From contig NZ_NKTY01000027.1 of assembly GCF_003207825.1 (NCBI RefSeq), forward strand, positions 1 to 42,280: a stretch of 42,280 nt of DNA, in the 5' to 3' direction. Made by a program: the position numbers and the translations under genes. Positions within the stretch are counted from its first letter, which is position 1. Every line of letters begins with the position of its first letter. The DNA is from Komagataeibacter saccharivorans. Lineage in GTDB: Bacteria; Pseudomonadota; Alphaproteobacteria; Acetobacterales; Acetobacteraceae. A model generated the notes under the pieces. It was given only the letters and a program-made list of their open reading frames with translations. It ran no database searches and was not told where the DNA came from. Of the stretch, positions 16,394 to 24,350 are shown one piece after another.

Positions 16394-17848
16394 ATGACCG
16401 AACCCACCACCCCCACGCTGAAAGACTGTCCCATCGGGATTGATGCCACCGGCACCCGGCGGGAGAAGGACTCGATGGGGGAAATCGATGTGCCCGCCAG
16501 TCATTACTGGGGTGCGCAGACACAGCGCAGCCTTGTGCATTTTTCGATCGGGCGCGACCATATGCCCATCGAGGTGTGTCACGCTTACGGTATCGTCAAG
16601 AAGGCGGCGGCACAGGTCAACGCAGCGGATGGCCGCATGCCGCAATGGAAAGCCGATGCGATAGGCCGCGTGGCGGATGAGGTCATCGCGGGCAGGCTTG
16701 ATTCCGAATTCCCGCTTTTTGTGTGGCAGACCGGTTCGGGCACGCAGACGAACATGAACGTGAACGAGGTCATCGCCAACCGCGCCATCCAGCTTCTGGG
16801 CGGCGTCATCGGTTCCAAAAGCCCGGTCCATCCCAATGACGATGTGAACATGGGCCAGTCGAGCAATGATTCCTTTCCCACCGCCATGCATGTGGCCACC
16901 TTGCTGGAAATAGACGGCAGGCTGCTGCCGCGTGTGCGTGAACTGATCGCGGCCCTGCGCGCCAAGGCGCAGGAATGGATGGATGTGGTCAAGATCGGCC
17001 GCACGCATCTGCAGGATGCCGTGCCGCTTACGGTGGGACAGGAATGGTCCGGCTGGGCGCAGCAGCTTGAAGATGCGCTGGAAGCGGTGGAAGCCGCACG
17101 TCCCGGCCTGCTGCAACTGGCGGCGGGTGGTACGGCGGTCGGGACCGGCCTGAACGCGCCGCCGGGGTTCAGTCAGGCCATCGCCGCACGGATCGCCGCG
17201 CTGACGGACCGGCCCTTTGTGACCGCGCCCAACAAATTCGCGGCCCTTGGCGGGCTGGATGCCATGGTCCGGGCATCCGCCGGGTTGCGGGGGGTGGCGG
17301 TCAGCCTGCTCAAGATCGCCAATGACATGCGCCTGCTGGGTTCGGGGCCGCGCTGCGGGCTGGGGGAACTGCACCTGCCCGAAAATGAACCCGGTTCGTC
17401 CATCATGCCCGGCAAGGTCAATCCGACCCAGTGCGAGGCCATGGTGATGATCTGTACCCAGGTACTGGGCAATGACACGACGGTTGCGCTGGCGGGCAGT
17501 CAGGGACAACTGGACCTGAACGTGATGCGTCCGGTCATCGTGGCCAATGTGCTGCACGCCATCCGTATCCTGGCCGATGGCTGTCACAATTTCCGTGTCT
17601 TTTCGGTGGAGGGCACGCAGCTCAACCGCAAGCGGATTGATGCCTATGTGGCAGGCTCCGTAATGCTGGTGACGGCGCTCAGCCCGGAAATCGGCTATGA
17701 CCGGGCTTCCGCCATCGCCCATCAGGCGATGGAGAAGGATATCAGCCTGCGTGAAGCGGCCCTTGCATCGGGTTTTGTGGATGCGGCCATGTTCGATCGT
17801 CTTGTCCGGCCGCTGGATATGGTGGGCAGCGGCGTGGGGGGCGCCTGA
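16394..17848 (+). CDS. fumC: Fumarate hydratase class II
   Basis: The 484-residue iron-independent fumarase interconverts fumarate and malate in the TCA cycle. The superfamily signature GSSIMPGKVNP is at about residues 335-345. Other landmarks are TGSGTQTNMNVNE, the HPNDDVNMGQSSNDSFPTAM stretch and GRTHLQDAVPLT with the catalytic His. It is about 15-20 residues longer at the N-terminus than typical FumC. The start at 16394 is supported by AAGGGAAGGAA just upstream. It stands alone and is convergent with the lactonase gene, with only three bases between the stops. Confidence 0.95.
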   Translation: MTEPTTPTLKDCPIGIDATGTRREKDSMGEIDVPASHYWGAQTQRSLVHFSIGRDHMPIEVCHAYGIVKKAAAQVNAADGRMPQWKADAIGRVADEVIAGRLDSEFPLFVWQTGSGTQTNMNVNEVIANRAIQLLGGVIGSKSPVHPNDDVNMGQSSNDSFPTAMHVATLLEIDGRLLPRVRELIAALRAKAQEWMDVVKIGRTHLQDAVPLTVGQEWSGWAQQLEDALEAVEAARPGLLQLAAGGTAVGTGLNAPPGFSQAIAARIAALTDRPFVTAPNKFAALGGLDAMVRASAGLRGVAVSLLKIANDMRLLGSGPRCGLGELHLPENEPGSSIMPGKVNPTQCEAMVMICTQVLGNDTTVALAGSQGQLDLNVMRPVIVANVLHAIRILADGCHNFRVFSVEGTQLNRKRIDAYVAGSVMLVTALSPEIGYDRASAIAHQAMEKDISLREAALASGFVDAAMFDRLVRPLDMVGSGVGGA

Positions 17849-17851
17849 CGC

Positions 17852-19063
17852 TTACGACGGCGCGGCCCCCTGCGTATTGACCTGCAAGGTGAACAGCGCA
17901 TCGGCCGCGCACATGTAAAGGACATCGCGTTTCGGGCCGCCGAAGGTCAGGTTCGATACCCCGCGCGGCAGGCGCAGCCGTCCGATCATGCGGCCGTGCG
18001 GGTTGTACACCACCACCCCGCACAGGCCGAGCGGCCCGTTCGCCCCGCACCACAGATTGCCGAAAATATCGGTGCGCATGCCATCCGGTCCCATCTGCTG
18101 ACCGTTCAGCATCATGTCCGCAAACGGGCGGAGGCTGCGCACCGTGCCATTATCCACATCCCCGGCATGGATATGCAGGTCCCCGCCCTGTCCGTTCTGC
18201 CCCGGTCCGGGACCGGACGAAATGACATAGACGGTTTTGCCATCGGGTGAGAAAGCCAGCCCGTTCGGGTCTTTAAGCTGCTGCTGGGTCAGCACGGCTT
18301 CGACCTTCCCGCTTACCGGGTCGATACGGAAGACATGGTCTTCCTGTCGCCTGTCGCCACCAGACTGGCTTACGACCTCCCCATCCAGCGTCCAGCGTTC
18401 GATCCCGCCGCGATTGGCGGGACCGCCCGGCGCATCGGGATGACCTTCCACAATGGTGTCGCCATAGCCGGGATCGGTGAACCAGATGCTGCCATCGGGA
18501 TGCACCGCCACATCGTTGGGTGAATTCAGGGGCGCGTCATTATAGCGGTCAGCCAGCACATGGCACGACCCGTCATGCTCCCAGCGTATGACGCGGCGCA
18601 TGCCATGTTCGCAGCTTACCAGCCGTCCCTGCCAGTCGAATATGTTGCCATTGCTGTTGTAGGAATAGGGACGAAAGATCGAAACCGCGTCATTTTCCCA
18701 CAGGTAGCGGTACTGCACGGCTTTGATCGTATCGCTCAGCAGCAGGAAGCGCCCTTCGCTGTTCCATGCCGGACCTTCCAGCCAGCTACCACCACGCCAT
18801 GCCAGCCGCAGGTTGGCGTTACCATAAACCAGATCCCTGAAAGATGGATCAAGCGGCAGTATGTCCGGGTCGGGCAGCAGGCCCGGCGGGGCATCCGCCC
18901 CCCATTGCCGGGGTGGGCTGGAGATCACGCTGGGCGGCTGGGGCAGGGTTTCGGGTGTGGCGGCGCGCGCACCCATGCGGCCTGCCCATAACCCACCCAT
19001 CGCCAGTCCCCCGGCAAGAACGGTCCGACGACCGGTATGGAATGGGGGCGTGGCCTGCCGCAT
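17852..19063 (-). CDS. SMP-30/gluconolactonase-like protein, Tat-exported
   Basis: A 403-residue protein with a twin-arginine signal (TGRRTVLAGG near residue 10, cleavage near residue 35) followed by a six-bladed beta-propeller of the SMP-30/gluconolactonase/LRE type. Landmarks are LEGPAWN, the CEHGMRRV segment, LNSPNDVAVHPDGSIWFTDP and DPNGLAFSPDGKTVYV; these contain the metal-binding Glu, Asn and Asp of the family. It probably hydrolyses a sugar lactone in the periplasm, a common reaction where sugars are oxidised outside the cytoplasm. AAGGGA seven bases before ATG 19063 fixes the start. It is the last gene of the SDR - monooxygenase-fold - lactonase run. Confidence 0.88.
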   Translation of the reverse strand: MRQATPPFHTGRRTVLAGGLAMGGLWAGRMGARAATPETLPQPPSVISSPPRQWGADAPPGLLPDPDILPLDPSFRDLVYGNANLRLAWRGGSWLEGPAWNSEGRFLLLSDTIKAVQYRYLWENDAVSIFRPYSYNSNGNIFDWQGRLVSCEHGMRRVIRWEHDGSCHVLADRYNDAPLNSPNDVAVHPDGSIWFTDPGYGDTIVEGHPDAPGGPANRGGIERWTLDGEVVSQSGGDRRQEDHVFRIDPVSGKVEAVLTQQQLKDPNGLAFSPDGKTVYVISSGPGPGQNGQGGDLHIHAGDVDNGTVRSLRPFADMMLNGQQMGPDGMRTDIFGNLWCGANGPLGLCGVVVYNPHGRMIGRLRLPRGVSNLTFGGPKRDVLYMCAADALFTLQVNTQGAAPS

Positions 19064-19124
19064 GGGTTTTCCCTTCTGGTCCGGGTGAAATGGCGCACCG
19101 GCTCCGCACGGAAGCCGGGTGGGT

Positions 19125-19439
19125 TCAGTTCTCGATATTCTGCAGGACCTCGAAGCCTTCGAATACCGGCGGTCCGGCCATAAGGGGCTTGCGGTTGCCT
19201 GCATGGGCATGGGCGGCGCGGAACTGTTCCGACTGCGTCCAGCCCAGGAAGGCTTCATGGGATTCCCAGACCGTGTGCGAGGCGTAGAGAATATGATCCT
19301 CATGCTCCGGCCCGCGGAGGAACTGGAAGCTGACAAATCCCGGCACCGTGCGCAGGTGCACCTCGCGGCCCAGCCAGCGCTCACGGAATTCCTGTTCGTT
19401 TTCAGGCGGGATACGGAAACGGTTCATGGCGATGTACAT
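19125..19439 (-). CDS. Antibiotic biosynthesis monooxygenase (ABM) domain protein
   Basis: A 104-residue single-domain ferredoxin-fold protein. The pattern of an early AMNRFRI strand, VPGFVSFQFLRG near residue 32, LYASHTVWESHEAF near 51 and AHAHAG near 75 matches the ABM family, which includes cofactor-free monooxygenases and IsdG-type haem-degrading enzymes. I cannot tell which activity it has. AGGAG lies nine bases before the start. It sits 27 bases after the SDR gene and 61 before the lactonase gene, so an operon is likely. Confidence 0.85.
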   Translation of the reverse strand: MYIAMNRFRIPPENEQEFRERWLGREVHLRTVPGFVSFQFLRGPEHEDHILYASHTVWESHEAFLGWTQSEQFRAAHAHAGNRKPLMAGPPVFEGFEVLQNIEN

Positions 19440-19466
19440 GGTCGGTTTCTCCTGTTGCGGGTCAGT

Positions 19467-20222
19467 CTAGCGACCGCCGGACACGGTCATCACGCTTCCT
19501 GTCATATACGATGATGCGGGAGAGAGGAGAAAGGCCACAGCCTGCGCGATCTCGTCCACGTGACCCACGCGGCCCATGGGCACCACGGTTTCGGCCAGTT
19601 TCTCGATTTCCGGCGGCACCATGTCGGTCGCGGTCAGTCCGGGGGCCACGGCGTTGACGCGTATGCCCTCGCGCGCGACCTCGTTGGCGAGTCCCCGCGT
19701 AAAGGCCTCGACCGCCGCCTTGGTGGCCGCGTAGGGGACGAGGCCGGGTAATCCCCCCAGCCTCGCCGCGACGGAGGACAGGTTCACGATGGCCCCGCCG
19801 CTGCCGCCATGGCGGGTGGACATCCGGCGCACGGCCTCGCCTGCCGCCAGAACGGTGGCGCGGATGTTGATGTTGAACAGGGTGTCGAGCATTTCAGCAC
19901 TCTGTTCATCAATGCGTACCTTCGTGCCGGTAATGCCCGCATTGTTGACCAGACCCGCAAGCGGACCGAGTTCCGCCGCGCGGGTGAACAGCGTGCCGAT
20001 TTCCTCGGGTTTCGAGATATCGGCCCGCACGGCCAGCGCGCGGCCACCCTGCGCGATAAGGGCATGGGCCAGTTCCTCCGCCGGGGCGGCGTTGCTGGCG
20101 TAATTGATGACGACCCCATGGCCCTGCTGTCCCAGCAGGGTGCTGATGGCGTGCCCGATGCCCCGGCTGCCGCCCGTTACGATCACGACACCGGATGATC
20201 CGGGGGTATTGGCGCTGTTCAT
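19467..20222 (-). CDS. SDR family oxidoreductase (FabG-like)
   Basis: A 251-residue classical short-chain dehydrogenase. It has the cofactor motif TGGSRGIG near residue 16, NNAG near 95, and the catalytic Ser (VNLSSVAA) and YAATK. The C-terminal PGLTATDM and SSYMTGSVMTVSGGR segments are standard. An asparagine in place of Asp/Arg after the second strand suggests NADP preference, though weakly. AGGA lies eight bases before ATG 20222. The substrate is unknown. Co-location with a lactonase suggests sugar or sugar-acid oxidation, which is inference. First gene of a probable three-gene operon. Confidence 0.88.
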   Translation of the reverse strand: MNSANTPGSSGVVIVTGGSRGIGHAISTLLGQQGHGVVINYASNAAPAEELAHALIAQGGRALAVRADISKPEEIGTLFTRAAELGPLAGLVNNAGITGTKVRIDEQSAEMLDTLFNINIRATVLAAGEAVRRMSTRHGGSGGAIVNLSSVAARLGGLPGLVPYAATKAAVEAFTRGLANEVAREGIRVNAVAPGLTATDMVPPEIEKLAETVVPMGRVGHVDEIAQAVAFLLSPASSYMTGSVMTVSGGR

Positions 20223-20523
20223 GAACCCGTCCTGCTTGCTGTCAGATCGTGCGATCATAGGCGGCCTGTTGTTCCTGCAAACCATAAAACGTGCCCATCC
20301 CGTGACCGTATCCGTATGGCAGCCATCCGGTCGGGGCGGGGCCGTCATTCATCACGTATTCCTGAAGTCCATTTGTGTTTTTTGCTGGAATTTTCAGGAA
20401 ATAACCGATCTGACCCGTCCGATGGCAGATCTGCGTGGATGTGGCTTGACTTGCACGGCAATCTGCAATGCGCTGGACATGATATAACAAAATCCCTGTA
20501 TGAAGTCTGAAGGAGATCGTCGG

Positions 20524-20844
20524 ATGCGACGTATTCCCGTCATTCCGCGTTACAGCGCTGGCATGCTGATCCGGGCAGTCAATCTTGTCCTTGCCGTAAC
20601 GGTCGTTACCGGCACGGCGCGGGCTGCCGACCGCAATAACCAGTCTCATCCATGCAAGAACGATGTATTCCGGCTGTGTTTTCTTGACATTCCGAATGAA
20701 AAACTGATGACGGAATGCCTGGAAAGCAAGCTTGACCAGCTTTCCCCCAGATGTCGCGCCGTGTTTGAAGACGATACGCCACAGGACACGGCCCATCCGC
20801 CCGCCCAGACCCCGGCGAAGTCCGCACCAGCCACCCCGCACTGA
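20524..20844 (+). CDS. Small secreted Cys-rich repeat protein
   Basis: A 106-residue protein with a signal peptide ending near ARA (residue 35). The mature part has one unit with the spacing C-x3-D-x2-R-x-C, then C-L, then LS-x2-C, which resembles the Cys-rich GLG1-type repeat found in many small alphaproteobacterial exported proteins. The C-terminus is Pro/Ala-rich and probably disordered. The four cysteines should form two disulfides in the periplasm. AGGAG at 20511-20515 is eight bases before ATG 20524, which decides the start over an ATG at 20500. Function is unknown. Confidence 0.7.
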   Translation: MRRIPVIPRYSAGMLIRAVNLVLAVTVVTGTARAADRNNQSHPCKNDVFRLCFLDIPNEKLMTECLESKLDQLSPRCRAVFEDDTPQDTAHPPAQTPAKSAPATPH

Positions 20845-21378
20845 CCATACGGACCGGATGCGGGCGGATCGCTTATGGCGGCATGGCCATTTTATTTGTG
20901 TATGCACATGATGCGATCAGACAGGCTGGTGCAGATATGGTGCCGGATGAAACATCTGACAGGGCAGAGGATATACGGGCAATCTCCCGATGATGAACCC
21001 GTAATGATCTGAATGTCATATGTAACGTATTGTTAAGGGACGGACTTCTGGCCAAAGCTTTTGCGCCCCAGTTTTTATGCCGTGGGCAATCGGGGCGCTG
21101 TCATTGGGTGGGTCATACGTCCAAGTGGACAGGATCACTATGTGGTGTTAAAAAAGACCGTGCATTAACCTTGATAAATATCATATGAGCTTATCGTATG
21201 TTGGAATAGAAAATACTAATTATAAACTATTTCTACTAAATTCAGGAATATTGCCAAGAAATTATTCTGCCCCTTGCGGGCAATAATTTTATTTACCGTT
21301 TCCATGCAGGGATAGCGGTAATTTTAATCATGTCCGCTGCCATGGCGACATGCGGGGACGTTCAGGAGAGAGCAGTTC
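20845..21378. other. Long AT-rich intergenic region
   Basis: These 534 bases have no convincing gene. The section from about 21160 to 21300 is strikingly AT-rich against a GC-rich genome. It ends with the hairpin listed at 21259-21289 and then the ribosome binding site of the following unknown gene. It could hold a promoter, a small RNA or the edge of transferred DNA; I see no tRNA, repeat array or transposon end. Confidence 0.55.
21259..21289 (+). terminator. AT-rich hairpin with T-tract, terminator-like
   Basis: The stem AAATTAT/ATAATTT extends through TGCCC/GGGCA with a two-base bulge and a 5-base loop, followed by TTTTATTT. It would fit the terminator of a short transcript made in the AT-rich region, or a leader structure of the gene starting at 21379. 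Confidence 0.5.
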
Positions 21379-22011
21379 ATGGGCAGGAGGGACGGTTCAG
21401 CGGCAGCGATTTCGTGTAGTGACGGGCGGCTTTCCCTTGCTGCCGGTTATTTCGATATGGGTATGATTAAAAAGGCCATTGCGGAATACTTCACGGACGT
21501 TGCAGCGGGTTCGTCCCATCACCTGCACCCGGTGGTGGTCAGTGCCGGGGCATGGCTGAGTACGAAACTGCACGAACTGCATGAATGGAACCGGGGCCTG
21601 CTGACCCTTAATGGCGGGACCATCATCATCAACCATTCCTATTCCAGCACGGTAACGATGCTGTCGGTCGATGTGCTGGGTGGCGGCAGCGTGATCTTCA
21701 GTGCGCAGGAAAAGCCCGGTGGCACCCTGCTGCTGCACCTGACGCGCAAGGGGGTGGCAAGGCGCGGTCTGCAACTGGTCTTTCAGGGATGTGAGAAACA
21801 GTTCGCCTGTTACGACCCCATGGCGGACATGACCCTTGTTGGCCTCATGCCCGATGGGGAGACACCGCATGGCTGGGCGGCACTGCGGCTGGATGGCAAC
21901 CCGTGGAATATTACCCATCCCACCTATGTCGCGAAGGACTGGCCCTACGGGCTGCGGCGGGAATGGCGGGCGGACGGGCATGACAGCGTGATGCTTGAAC
22001 TGTCGTGCTGA
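21379..22011 (+). CDS. Hypothetical protein, beta-rich
   Basis: I do not recognise this 210-residue protein. It has no signal peptide or clear membrane helix. The middle (about 75-135) alternates hydrophobic and polar residues as in beta strands (GGTIIINHSY, SVDVLGGGSVIFS, GGTLLLHL). The C-terminal third holds an LRLDGNPWNITHPTYV stretch. Base composition returns to the genome norm, unlike the AT-rich gap before it. AGGAGAG eight bases before ATG 21379 supports the start. It stands alone on its strand between unrelated units. Confidence 0.65.
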   Translation: MGRRDGSAAAISCSDGRLSLAAGYFDMGMIKKAIAEYFTDVAAGSSHHLHPVVVSAGAWLSTKLHELHEWNRGLLTLNGGTIIINHSYSSTVTMLSVDVLGGGSVIFSAQEKPGGTLLLHLTRKGVARRGLQLVFQGCEKQFACYDPMADMTLVGLMPDGETPHGWAALRLDGNPWNITHPTYVAKDWPYGLRREWRADGHDSVMLELSC

Positions 22012-22247
22012 AAGCCGGACAGGAACAGATCACGAAAAGGGGAAAACCCTGCCTTCATATGCTGAGTCTCCCAAAAAACCAACAGACTTATCCACAGGAT
22101 GATCTGTGTGATTTTAGACGTTAGAATCTATTTTCCTGTTGCTGCAAAGAGACAATAAACGGCTATTTTCAGCCATAATCAGGAATCCCTTGCGTTCTGT
22201 CATGGGTGGACAGGAAGCCTGTCATATGGAATCGGGACGAGTCTGGC

Positions 22248-22280
22248 AAAAAAAATCCACACCTGAATGGTCCGTTCAGG
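22248..22280 (-). terminator. Putative terminator of the NepR-like gene
   Basis: On the minus strand a 6-bp stem (22262-22267 with 22275-22280, CCTGAA/TTCAGG) is followed after six bases by an 8-T run (A-run 22248-22255 on the + strand). The gap between stem and T-run is longer than ideal. It begins seven bases past the stop of the NepR-like gene. Confidence 0.5.
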
Positions 22281-22287
22281 CAGGGCG

Positions 22288-22503
22288 TCAGCTATCCATG
22301 CCACGGGGTTTACATGGGGGCGACCGGGCGGAGGGACACAGCGCCTCGCTGGTCATCTCAAACTGGGTCAGGATTTCCATGGGCATGCTTTCGGCACATA
22401 CCATGTCGAATCTTGCGTGCAGGGATCTTCTTACCCATACCTCGAATGGCGTGGCGCCACGCCGCCCTGCGCCTGGCGGCGGATTTTCATGTGATTGTGA
22501 CAT
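22288..22503 (-). CDS. NepR-like anti-sigma factor (general stress response)
   Basis: A 71-residue protein whose central part (20-50) fits the NepR pattern: VWVRRSLHARFD, then V, E and MP followed by EILTQFE. NepR binds the EcfG-type sigma factor and releases it when phosphorylated PhyR takes its place, switching on the alphaproteobacterial general stress response. Support for a real gene comes from GGGAG eight bases before the ATG, an EcfG-type promoter just upstream and a terminator-like structure downstream. NepR genes usually adjoin ecfG or phyR; neither is here. The identification rests on motif resemblance only, so it remains provisional. Confidence 0.6.
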   Translation of the reverse strand: MSQSHENPPPGAGRRGATPFEVWVRRSLHARFDMVCAESMPMEILTQFEMTSEALCPSARSPPCKPRGMDS

Positions 22504-22541
22504 GGGGGCATCTCCCGTCGTGTCGAAACTGTCCTGGGGGA

Positions 22542-22568
22542 AACGGCCTGCCTACCCTGACAGTTTCC
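22542..22568 (-). promoter_or_regulatory. EcfG-type (general stress sigma) promoter
   Basis: On the minus strand GGAAAC (22568-22563), 17 bases, then CGTT (22545-22542). The published consensus for the alphaproteobacterial stress sigma factor is GGAAC-N16/17-CGTT. The -10 ends 38 bases before the NepR-like start codon, a normal leader length. NepR genes are commonly under EcfG control, so promoter and gene call support each other. The -35 has one inserted or substituted A. Confidence 0.6.
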
Positions 22569-22605
22569 ATCCCTCCCCGGACGTGCCCCTCCGTACCCCG
22601 ATGCT

Positions 22606-23250
22606 TCAGCCTGCCATGCCGTCCAGCAGCGGTATGCCAGTGGCCTGTGACATGTGCTGGCAATAGGCGCGTACAGCCTGCGGCCAGTCGAGTCCCGCCA
22701 CGATGGTCAGGCTGCGCAGATGGGCGAACAGATGGATATCATCGGTGGACAGGGTGCCGTTAACCGCGGTGGGACTTTCGATCAGTCCGGCCAGACGGGC
22801 CAGTCCGGCATTGGTGCTGGCGCGCAGCCTGTCGCTTTCGGCCAGACGCTGGGCAAACGGCCCCACCGTTTCTTCCTTGTTGCGCATGAAATACAGACGC
22901 GCGGCGGTGGTGGCGAATTCCGGCAGCGGAGACGCCGCGAAGCGGGGCAGGATCAGGTCGATGTAGACCGGCTGTTCCGCCGCCATCCATCGGCTGATTT
23001 CCGGGCGTGTCGGCCCGGTCAGGACCGGTCTGCCGTCCATGGCGTCGATATGGGTTACGATGTCCATGCTTTCGGGCATGAACTGCCCGTCGTGCTCTAA
23101 AATGGGCACCAGCTTGCGTCCGACCATGCGGGTCGGGGTTTCAACATCATCATTCAGCAGGATGATTTCGGTGACCGGAATCTGTTTCAGGCCAAAAATC
23201 ATCCGCGCTTTTACGCAGAACGGACAGTGATCGTAGATGTAGAGCTTCAT
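22606..23250 (-). CDS. grxB: Glutaredoxin 2
   Basis: A 214-residue GST-like glutaredoxin, as expected for GrxB and about twice as long as classical glutaredoxins. The redox motif CPFC is at residues 9-12 (CPYC in E. coli Grx2). The LVPILEHDGQFMPESMDIV segment binds glutathione, and an all-alpha C-terminal domain follows. It reduces disulfides and mixed glutathione disulfides in the cytoplasm. GAGG lies six bases before the ATG. It follows the Pmp3-like gene by seven bases, so the two form an operon; the NepR-like gene lies downstream on the same strand with its own promoter. Confidence 0.9.
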   Translation of the reverse strand: MKLYIYDHCPFCVKARMIFGLKQIPVTEIILLNDDVETPTRMVGRKLVPILEHDGQFMPESMDIVTHIDAMDGRPVLTGPTRPEISRWMAAEQPVYIDLILPRFAASPLPEFATTAARLYFMRNKEETVGPFAQRLAESDRLRASTNAGLARLAGLIESPTAVNGTLSTDDIHLFAHLRSLTIVAGLDWPQAVRAYCQHMSQATGIPLLDGMAG

Positions 23251-23257
23251 GCAGGCC

Positions 23258-23446
23258 TCAGGTGCGGGTCATGCGGGAAATCTTGCGATCGGTCTCATAC
23301 TGGCTCAGCGCATAGACGGACCAGATCGCGGCTGGCAGCCAGCCAATCAGGGTGAATTGCAGGACCAGACAGACCAGCCCGGCGAAGGGGCGGCCAATTG
23401 TAAAAAATTGCAACCACGGCAAAAGCAGTGCGAGGACAAGGCGCAT
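23258..23446 (-). CDS. YqaE/Pmp3 family small membrane protein
   Basis: A 62-residue protein with two hydrophobic helices (about 2-22 and 26-48) separated by a short loop, and a charged C-terminus. The LALLLPWL opening, LQFTLIGWLPAAIWSVYAL and length match the YqaE/Pmp3 (UPF0057) family, membrane peptides often induced by salt, cold or membrane stress. The first loop differs from the usual family sequence. GAGG six bases before ATG 23446 sets the start; the frame is open further upstream without similarity. It is co-transcribed with grxB. Confidence 0.75.
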   Translation of the reverse strand: MRLVLALLLPWLQFFTIGRPFAGLVCLVLQFTLIGWLPAAIWSVYALSQYETDRKISRMTRT

Positions 23447-23693
23447 GACGGACCTCTCTGTAACGGCGTAACCGGCTGGTCGGGTGATCCTGACGGATAA
23501 CGTTCCGGCAGCGATGCCGAATCCATGGGTCAGGAAACTGCAAACGGAATTGGGGGCGCGCAGATATACACATATCGGGTGACGCCGCCAGCCTCCCTGG
23601 CACGGTTTGTCAGCCAGCCACCTACGCGCATGACCGGGGCGGGGTTGCCCTAAACCCTTCCTTTCAGGCCACGACCACGATAAAAATGCGACG

Positions 23694-24329
23694 ATGGAAA
23701 ACCCGCCCGATACACAGTCCACGCCCGCAGGGCGTCGGAATTTCCTTGGGCTTGTTACCGCCACTACCGCAGCAGCGGGTGTCGGTGCATGCCTGTGGCC
23801 CTTTCTGCAAAGTCTCGCCCCGCGCGATGGCGCGGCGGCACACCTGCCGGTGGACGTGGACGTATCCGCCCTGCCGCCGGGGCAGCAGATCGTGGTGACA
23901 TGGCAGGGCAGGCCGGTTTTCATTACCCACCGCACGCCTGAAGCCCTGAGCGCCCTGCAGGACGCAGCCCTGACCGGTCGCCTGCGCGATGGGCAGTCAC
24001 AGGCCGGGCAGCAGCCACCCTATGCCGCGAACTGGCACCGTTCGCTTGATCCGCGTTATGGCGTCGTTGTGGGGATCTGCACCCATCTGGGCTGTGTGCC
24101 GACCTACCGCCCGCTGCCCGAAGGGCAGGGGGAGGGAAACTGGCCGGGGGGATATGCCTGCCCCTGCCATGGCTCGCGTTTCGATCTGGCCGGGCGTGTA
24201 TTCCGTGGCGCGCCCGCGCCCTATAACCTGCCCGTCCCGCCTTACAGCATGCCCTCGCCCACCCTTATCCGGCTGGGTGAAAACCCGGCGGGGCAGGATT
24301 TCGACTTCTCCTCCATCCTCCAGCTCTGA
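23694..24329 (+). CDS. petA: Rieske iron-sulfur protein (ubiquinol-cytochrome c reductase type)
   Basis: A 211-residue Rieske protein with a Tat-type N-terminal anchor (RRNFLG at 14-19, hydrophobic stretch to about 40). The cluster-binding boxes are CTHLGC (Cys 129, His 131, Cys 134) and CPCHGS (Cys 156, Cys 158, His 159), with [13 protein letters not shown] at the conserved proline loop. It would pass electrons from quinol to cytochrome c1 in the bc1 complex. The cytochrome b and c1 genes that normally follow are absent: the next gene is on the opposite strand. No strong ribosome binding site precedes ATG 23694. Confidence 0.9.
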   Translation: MENPPDTQSTPAGRRNFLGLVTATTAAAGVGACLWPFLQSLAPRDGAAAHLPVDVDVSALPPGQQIVVTWQGRPVFITHRTPEALSALQDAALTGRLRDGQSQAGQQPPYAANWHRSLDPRYGVVVGICTHLGCVPTYRPLPEGQGEGNWPGGYACPCHGSRFDLAGRVFRGAPAPYNLPVPPYSMPSPTLIRLGENPAGQDFDFSSILQL

Positions 24330-24350
24330 TGCGCTGGAGGGGCGCGTACG

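Noticed and set aside
22139-22666. Open frame of 175 codons on the + strand over the NepR-like gene
   Set aside because: No ribosome binding site, odd composition, and it runs into the antisense of grxB. The minus-strand frame has a ribosome binding site, promoter and terminator instead.
23450-23515. Possible EcfG-type promoter ahead of the Pmp3-like/grxB operon
   Set aside because: A GGAAC on the minus strand and a CGTT are both present, but they are more than 30 bases apart rather than 16-17.
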